Of a stretch of 64,000 nucleotides of DNA, positions 57,066 to 64,000 are shown piece by piece. The notes under the pieces are model-generated. The model did no database searches and was not told where the DNA came from. It saw only the letters and a program-made list of their open reading frames with translations. Source of the DNA: Fasciola hepatica (Eukaryota; Platyhelminthes; Trematoda; Plagiorchiida; Fasciolidae). The translations under genes were made by a program, and so were the position numbers. The DNA lies in contig CANUEZ040000196.1 of the NCBI GenBank assembly GCA_948099385.1, positions 3,455,001-3,519,000 of the forward strand. The letters are read 5' to 3'. Each line of letters begins with the position of its first letter. The stretch's first letter is position 1.

Positions 57066-59320
57066 ACAATGCAATAGAGCAGTAGCAGAGTAGATTTGTA
57101 TAATATGATTCTCCATGCAGCTTGAACACTGAACTGACCATTGAAAATTATGGAAGCACTGTACAGCTGTTTGATCCGCTAAGGGAATCATGAGCATTGC
57201 ACATGGACAGAGCCCACACGGCGACACGAACAAGGGTTGGGGTGAACGAATGTCAGTCGAACACCCAAACCACAAGGCTATCCCATATGGGTCTCAACGC
57301 TTTGTTCAACATATACAATACATGATATAGCACAATCCCCAAATTGGCTTTGGCTTTCGCTTTCGCTTTGAACGGTAACAACCAAATTCTCGCACACCGA
57401 TCTAATCCTATGTTCCATCACTTCTCTATTTATGGGCCTGAGTAAAATCAAGGCATTCCCTTATGAACAATCCACACAGATTACTCATACAATGCAATAG
57501 AGCAGTAGCAGAGTAGATTTGTATATTATGATTCTCCATGCAGCTTGAACACTGAACTGACCATTGAAAATGATGGAAGCACTGTACAGCTGTTTGATCC
57601 GCTAAGGGAATCATGAGCATTGCACATGGACAGAGCCCACACGGCGACACGAACAAGGGTTGGGGTGAACGAATGTCAGTCGAACACCCAAACCACAAGG
57701 CTATCCGATATGGGTCTCAAAGCTTTGTTCAACATATACAATACATGATATAGCACAATACCCAAATTGGCTTCGGCTTTCGCTTTTGCTTCGAACGGTA
57801 ACAATCAAATTCTCGCACACCGATCCAATCCTATGTTCCATCATTTCTCTAGTTATGGGCCCAAGTAAAACCAAGGCATTCCATTATGAACAATCCACAC
57901 AGATTGCTCATACAATGCAATAGAGCAGTAGCAGAGTAGATTTGTATAATATGATTCTGCATGCAGCTTGAACACTGAACTGACCATTGAAAATTATGGA
58001 AGCACTGTACAGCTGTTTGATCCGCTAAGGGAATCATGAGCATTGCACATGGACAGAACCCACTCGGAGACACGAACAAGGGTTGGGGTGAACGAATGTC
58101 AGTCGAACACCCAAACCACAAGGCTATCCCATATGGGTCTCAACGCTGTGTTTAGCATATACAATACATGATATAGCACAATCCCCAAATTGGCTTCGGC
58201 TTTCACTTTCGCTTTGAATGGTAACAACCACATTCTCGCACACCGATCCAATCCTATGTTCCATCACTTCTCTATTTATGGGCCTATGTAAAACCAAGGC
58301 ATTCCCTTATGAACAATCCACACAGATTGCTCATACAATGCAATAGAGCAGTAGCAGAGTAGATTTGTATAATATGATTCACCATGCAGCTTGAACACTG
58401 AACTGACCATTGAAAATTATGGAAGCACTGTACAGCTGTTTGATCCGCTAAGGGAATCATGAGCATTGCACATGGACAGAACCCACTCGGAGACACGAAC
58501 AAGGGTTGGGGTGAACGAATGTCAGTCGAACACCAAAACCACAAGGCTATCCGATATGGGTCTGAACGCTTTGTTCAACATATACAATACATGATATAGC
58601 ACAATCCCCAAATTGGCTTCGGCTTTCGCTTTCGCTTTGAATGGTAACAACCAAATTCTCGCACACCGATCCAATCCTATGTTCCATCACTTCTCTATTT
58701 ATGGGCCTAATTCAACGCAACGTATTCCTCTATGAACAATCCACACAGATTGCTCATACAATGCAATAGAGCAGTAGCAGAGTAGATTTGTATAATATGA
58801 TTCTCCATGCAGCTTGAACACTGAACTGACCATTGAAAATGATGGAAGCACTGTACAGCTGTTTGATCCGCTAAGGGAATCATGAGCATTGCACATGGAC
58901 AGAGCCCACTCGGAGACACGAACAAGGGTTGGGGTGAACGAATGTCAGTCGAACACCCAAACCACAAGGCTATCCGATATGGGTCTCAACGCTTTGTTCA
59001 ACATATACACTAAATGATACAGCACAATCCCCAAATTGGCTTCGGCTTCCGCTTTCGCTTTGAACGGTAACAACCAAATTCTCGCACACCGATCCAATCC
59101 TATGTTCCATCACTTATCTATTTATGGGCCTAAGTGAAACCAAGGCATTCCCTTATGAACAATCCACACAGATTGCTCATACAATGCAATAGAGCAGTAG
59201 CAGAGTAGATTTGTATAATATGATTCTCCATGCAGCTTGAACACTGAACTGACCATTGAAAATTATGGAAGCACTGTACAGCTGTTTGATCCGCTAAGGG
59301 AATCATGAGCATTGCACATG
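57066..59320 (+). repeat. Five-unit higher-order block, copy 2
   Basis: Tandem copy of the preceding block, plus a short tail belonging to a sixth unit. The match ends where 57,205 reads CACACGGCGACACG but 59,320 reads CACACGGGGACGCGG. It ends less than 500 bp before the array changes orientation. Confidence 0.92.
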
Positions 59321-59804
59321 GACAGAGCCCACACGGGGACGCGGACAAGGGTTGGGGTGAACGAATGTCAGTCGAACACCCAAACCACATGGCTATCCCT
59401 TATGCGTCCGAACGCTTTGTTCAACATATACACTACATGATATAGCACAATCCCCAAATTGGCTTTGGCTTTCGCTTTCGCTTTGAACGGTAACAACCAA
59501 ATTCTCGCACACCAATCCAATCCTATGTTCCATCACTTCTCTATTTATGGGCCTAAGTAAAACCAAGGCATTCCCTTATGAACAATCCACACAGATTGCT
59601 CATACAATGCAATAGAGCAGTAGCAGAGTAGATTTGTATAATATGATTCTCCATGCAGCTTGAACACTGAACTGACCATTGAAAATTATGGAAGCACTGT
59701 ACAGCTGTTTGATCCGCTAAGGGAATCATGAGCATTGCACAGGGACAGAGCCCACTCGGAGACACGAACAAGGGTTGAGGTGAACGAATGTCAGTCGAAC
59801 ACCC

Positions 59805-59840
59805 GATGTTCAGTGACAATTCTCAATTAGCTTGTGACCT
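59805..59840. other. Inversion junction of the satellite array
   Basis: The forward unit is intact through GTCGAACACCC (to 59,804, phase 252). The next bases, GATGTTCAGTGACAATTCTC and following, do not match either strand of the satellite at that phase. From about 59,837 a diverged reverse-strand unit is recognisable (GTGACCTTTCAAATCCAAAG against GTTACCGTTCAAAGCGAAAG), entering at phase about 365. Units therefore point toward each other. About 118 bp of unit sequence (phases 253-370) is present only on the right side, so this is not a perfect palindrome. The arms become complementary again from 59,946 outward. Confidence 0.9.
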
Positions 59841-60197
59841 TTCAAATCCAAAGCGAAAGCCGAAGCCAATTTGGGGATTGTGCTATATCATGTATTGTAT
59901 ATGTTGAACAAATCACTGAGACTCATATCTGAATGCCTTGTTGTTTGGGTGTTCTATTGACATTCGTTCACCTCAACCCTTGTTCTTGTCCCGTGTGGGC
60001 TCTGTCCATGTGCAATGCTCATGATTCCCTTATCGGATCAAACAGCTGTACAGTGCTTCCATCATTTTCAATGGTCAGTTCAGTGTTCAAGCTGCATGGA
60101 GAATCATATTATACAAATCTACTCTGCTACTGCTCTATTGCATTGTATGAGCAATCTGTGTGGATTGTTCATAAGGGAATGCCTTGGTTTTACTTGG
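59837..60197 (-). repeat. First inverted unit, degenerate at its junction side
   Basis: Reverse-complement satellite unit. Its first 165 bp or so carry many private differences from its neighbours: AAATCACTGAGACTCATATCTGAATGCC, quoted in two parts as AAATCACTGAGACTC and ATATCTGAATGCC, then TTGTTTGGGTGTTCTATTG, CACCTCAACC and TGTTCTTGTCCCG. From about 60,005 on it is almost consensus, apart from CTTATCGGATC. Decay concentrated beside the junction fits weaker homogenisation at an array edge. Confidence 0.85.
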
Positions 60198-63100
60198 GCC
60201 CATAAATAGAGAAGTGATGGCACATAGGATTGGATCGGTGTGCGAGAATTTGGTTGTTACCGTTCAAAGCGAAAGCGAAAGCTGAAGCCAATTTGGGGAT
60301 TGTGCAATATCATGTTTTGTATATGTTGAACAGAGCGTTGAGACCCATATCGGATAGCCTTGTGGTTTGGGTGTTCGACTGACATTCGTTCACCCCAACC
60401 CTTGTTCGTGTCTCCGAGTGGGATCTGTCCATGTGCAATGCTCATGATTCCCTTAGCGGATCAAACAGCTGTACAGTGCTCCCATCATTTTCAATGGTCA
60501 GTTCAGTGTTCAAGCTGCATGCAGAATCATATCATACAAATCTACTCTGCTTCTGCTCTATTGCATTGTATGAGCAATCTGTGTGGATTGTTCATAAGGG
60601 AGTGCCTTGGTTTTACTTAGGCCCATAAATAGAGAAGTGATGGAACATAGGATTGGATCGGTTTGCGAGAATTTGGTTGTTACCGTTCAAAGCGAAATCG
60701 GAAGCCGAAGCCAATTTGGGGATTGTGCTATATCATGTATTGTATATGTTGAACAAAGCTTTGAGACCCATATCGGATAGCCTTGTGGTTTGGGTGTTCG
60801 ACTGACATTCGTTCACCCCAACCCTTGTTCGCGTCCCCGTGTGGGCTCTGTCCATGTGCAATGCTCATGATTCCCTTAGCGGATCAAACAGCTGTACAGT
60901 GCTTCCATCATTTTCAATGGTCAGTTCAGTGTTCAAGCTGCATGGAGAATCATATTATACAAATCTACTCTGCTACTGCTCTATTGCATTGTATGAGCAA
61001 TCTGTGTGGATTGTTCATAAGGGAATGCCTTGGTTTTACTTAGGCCCATAAATAGAGAAGTGATGGAACATAGGATTGGATCGGTGTGCGAGAATTTGGT
61101 TGTTGCCGTTCAAAGCGAAAGCGGAAGCCGAAGCCAATTTGGGGATTGTGCTGTATCATTTAGTGTATATGTTGAACAAAGCGTTGAGACCCATATCGGA
61201 TAGCCTTGTGGTTTGGGTGTTCGACTGACATTCGTTCACCCCAACCCTTGTTCGTGTCGCCGTGTGGGCTCTGTCCATGTGCAATGCTCATGATACCCTT
61301 AGCGGATCAAACAGCTGTACAGTGCTTCCATAATATTCAATGGTCAGTTCAGTGTTCAAGCTGCATGCAGAATCATATTATACAAATCTACTCTGCTACT
61401 GCTCTATTGCATTGTATGAGCAATCTGTGTGGATTGTTCATAAGGGAATGCCTTGGTTTTACTTAGGCCCATAAATAGAGAAGTGATGGAACATAGGATT
61501 GGATCGGTGTGCGAGAATTTGGTTGTTACCGTTCAAAGGGAAAGCGAAAGCCGAAGCCAATTTGGGGATTGTGCTATATCATGTAGTGTATATTTTGAAC
61601 AAATCTATGAGAACCATAACGGATAGCCTTGTGGTTTGGGTGTTCGACTGATATTCGTTCACCACAACCCTTGTTCGTGTCTCCGAGTGGGTTCTGTCCA
61701 TGTGCAATGCTCATGATTCCCTTAGCGGATCAAACAGCTGTACAGTGCTTCCATAATTTTCAACGGTCAGTTCAGTGTTCAAGCTGCATGGAGAATCATA
61801 TTATACAATTCTACTCTGCTACTGCTCTATTGCATTGTATGAGCAATCTGTGTGGATTGTTCATAAGGGAATGCCTTGGTTTTACTTAGGCCCATAAATA
61901 GAGAAGTGATGGAACATAGGATTGGATCGGTGTGCGAGAATTTGGTTGTTACCGTTCAAAGCGAAAGCGAAAGCCGAAGCCAATTTGGGGATTGTGCTAT
62001 ATCATGTAGTGTATATGTTGAACAAAGCTTTGAGACCCATATCGGATAGCCTTGTGGTTTGGGTGCTCGACTGACATTCGTTCACCCCAACCCTTGTTCG
62101 TGTCTCCGAGTGGGCTCTGTCCATGTGCAATGCTCATGATTCCCTTAGCGGATCAAACAGCTGTACAGTGCTTCCATCATTTTCAATCGTCAGTTCCGCG
62201 GTAAAGCTGCATGGAGAATCATATTATACAAATCTACTCTGCTACTGCTCTATTGCATTGTATGAGCAATCTGTGTGGATTGTTCATAAGGGAATGCCTT
62301 GGTCTTACTTAGGCCCATAAATAGAGAAGTGATGGAACATAGGATTGGATCGGTGTGCGAGAATTTGGTTGTTTCTGTTCAAAGCGAGAGCAAAAGGCGA
62401 AGCCAATTTAGGGATTGTGCTATATCATGTATTGTATATGTTGAACAAAGCGTTGAGACCCATATCGGATAGCCTTGTGGTTTGGGTGTTCGACTGACAT
62501 TCGTTCACCCCAACCCTTGTTCGTGTCTCCGAGTGGGCTCTGTCCATGTGCAATGCTCATGATTCCCTTAGCGGATCAAACAGCTGTACAGTGCTTCCAT
62601 CATTTTCAATCGTCAGTTCCGCGGTAAAGCTGCATGGAGAATCATATTATACAAATCTACTCTGCTACTGCTCTATTGCATTGTATGAGCAATCTGTGTG
62701 GATTGTTCATAAGGGAATGCCTTGGTTTTACTTAGGCCCATAAATAGAGAAGTGATGGAACATAGGATTGGATCGTTGTGCGAGAATTTGGTTGTTACTG
62801 TTCAAAGCGAAAGCGAAAGCCGAAGCCAATTTGGGGATTGTGCCATATCATGTATTGTATATGTTGAACAAATCGTTGAGACCCATATCGGATAGCCTTA
62901 AGGTTTGGGTGTTCGACTGACATTCGTTCACCCCAACCCTTGTTCGTGTCCCCGTGTGGGATCTGTCCATGTGCAATGCTCATGTTTCCCTTAGCGGATC
63001 AAACAGCTGTACAGTGCTTCATAATTTTCAATGGTCAGTTCAGTGTTCAAGCTGCATGGAGAATCATATTATACAAATCTACTCTGCTACTGCTCTATTG

Positions 63101-64000
63101 CATTGTATGAGCAATCTGTGTGGATTGTTCATAAGGGAATGCCTTGGTTTTACTTAGGCCCATAAATAGAGAAGTGATGGAACATAGGATTGGATCGGTG
63201 TGCGAGAATTTGGTTGTTACCGTTCAAAGGGAAAGCGAAAGCCGAAGCCAATTTGGGGATTGTGCTATATCATTTAGTGTATATGTTGAACAAAGCGTTG
63301 AGACCCATATCGGATAGCCATGTGGTTTGGGTGTTCGACTGATATTCGTTCACCCCAACCCCTGTTCGTGTCTCCGATCGGGCTCTGTCCATGTGCAATG
63401 CTCATGATTCCCTTAGCGGATCAAACAGCTGTACAGTGCTTCCATAATTTTCAATGGTCAGTTCAGTGTTCAAGCTGCATGGAGAATCATATTATACAAA
63501 TCTACTCTGCTACTGCTCTATTGCATTGTATGAGCAATCTGTGTGGATTGTTCATAAGGGAATGGCTTGGTTTTACTTAGGCCCATAAATAGAGAAGTGA
63601 TGGAACATAGGATTGGATCGGTGTGCGAGAATTTGATTGTTACCGTTCAAAGCGAAAGCGAAAGTCGAAGCCAATTTGGGGATTGTGCTTTATCATGTAT
63701 TGTATATGTTGAACAAAGCGTTCAGACCCATATCGGATAGCCTTGTGGTTTGGGTGTTCGACTGACAATCGTTAACCCCAACCCTTGTTCGTGTCCCGTG
63801 TGGGCTCTGTCCATGTGCAATGCTCATGATACCCTTAGCGGATCAAACAGCTGTACAGTGCTTCCATAATTTTTAATGGTCAGTTCAGTGTTCAAGCTGC
63901 ATGGAGTATCATATTATACAAATCTACTCTGCTACTGCTCTATTGCATTGTATGAGCAATCTGTGTGGATTGTTCATAAGGGAATGCCTTGGTTTTACTT
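60198..64000 (-). repeat. 423-bp satellite array, inverted orientation
   Basis: Same satellite on the minus strand, about nine units with boundaries near 60,620, 61,043, 61,466, 61,889, 62,312, 62,735, 63,157 and 63,580. It runs off the right edge. One unit is 422 bp because of a lost base in GCTTCATAATTTTC (about 63,020). These units carry the same sort of variants as the forward block (TTCCGC, GATATTGCAC, ACACGGGG/ACTCGGAG), so both orientations belong to one family. Adjacent units at 61,890-62,312 and 62,313-62,735 share TCGTCAGTTCCGCGGTAAAG. Confidence 0.96.
62185..62633 (-). other. Same rare patch in two adjacent inverted units
   Basis: At 62,185-62,210 and 62,608-62,633 the sequence reads CAATCGTCAGTTCCGCGG, the reverse complement of the forward patch at 46,113-46,139. 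It includes the extra C to G change that distinguishes that patch from the one at 49,074. The two copies are one unit apart. Confidence 0.85.

Larger units (their letters stand above)
1..59804 (+). repeat. 423-bp satellite array, forward orientation
   Basis: Head-to-tail tandem array. With CTAAG after TTTATGGGC as the unit start, units begin at 331, 754, 1177, 1600, 2023, 2446, 2869, 3293 and so on to 59,130 and 59,553. That is 140 complete units in 59,222 bp, a mean of 423.0 bp. Bases 1-330 are the end of a unit cut by the window edge, and 59,553-59,804 is a final unit broken at the inversion. Most units are exactly 423 bp. Exceptions of 422, 424 or 425 bp come from small indels, such as an extra T in a T-run, loss of one base in the GGACTGAACGCTTGTTC variant, or an extra TA before TGGGCC. 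Differences between units are mostly scattered single bases. No unique sequence interrupts the array. This is satellite DNA of a eukaryote; the family is not one I recognise. Confidence 0.97.

Noticed and set aside
59805..59840. Transposon insertion or terminal repeat at the orientation switch
   Set aside because: The unmatched stretch is only about 30 bp. I see no terminal repeats, target-site duplication or coding sequence, so a simple rearrangement junction explains it better.
1..64000. CRISPR array
   Set aside because: The repeated unit is the whole 423 bp, with no short repeats separated by unique spacers and no cas genes.
1..64000. Tandem rRNA, 5S, histone or snRNA gene cluster
   Set aside because: No rRNA, 5S, histone or snRNA sequence is recognisable in the unit on either strand.
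1..64000. Telomere or subtelomere signature
   Set aside because: No runs of TTAGGG, TTTAGGG, TTAGG or related repeats on either strand.

Overview
The whole 64 kb window is one long satellite-DNA array. The unit is about 423 bp and repeats head to tail from the first base to about 59,804. It then turns round at a short junction (about 59,805-59,840) and continues on the opposite strand to the right edge. The forward block holds a partial unit, 140 complete units (331 to 59,552) and a final partial unit. The inverted block holds about 9.8 units. I find no believable protein gene, tRNA, rRNA, transposon, CRISPR array or telomere repeat. The short open frames recur once per unit because the repeat recurs, and because 423 is divisible by 3. 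The array continues past both window edges.

This kind of sequence (tens of kilobases of homogenised, several-hundred-bp units with local higher-order structure) is typical of eukaryotic centromeric, pericentromeric or subtelomeric heterochromatin. I cannot name the species or the satellite family. GC is about 43% (counted over the first 420 bases). Many recurrent differences between units are CpG to TpG/CpA changes. That suggests germline cytosine methylation, as in plants, vertebrates and some invertebrates, but this is an inference.

Layout, using as unit start the CTAAG that follows the conserved TTTATGGGC: (1) 1-2,103, 3- and 4-unit similarities; (2) 2,104-8,055, a 7-unit, 2,962-bp block present twice in tandem; (3) 8,056-14,291, 5- and 6-unit duplications; (4) 14,292-18,098, 5-, 4- and 1-unit duplications; (5) 18,099-27,398, mostly consensus-like units with weak higher-order structure; (6) 27,399-36,287, a 4-unit (about 1.69 kb) higher-order repeat including a very young 1,695-bp duplication; (7) 36,288-39,244, a 3-unit repeat; (8) 39,245-48,125, 3- and 4-unit repeats; (9) 48,126-54,950, mixed units plus a 3-unit duplication with a divergent patch; (10) 54,951-59,320, a 5-unit, 2,115-bp block present twice with no difference at the sites I compared; (11) the orientation switch; (12) the inverted array, whose first unit is clearly degenerate.

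The parts do not work together as genes. The window records unequal exchange, gene conversion and one inversion. The points most worth a second look are the inversion junction, rare variant patches shared between the two orientations, the strict split of each unit into a CpG-free conserved half and a CpG-bearing variable half, and a weak CENP-B-box-like motif.
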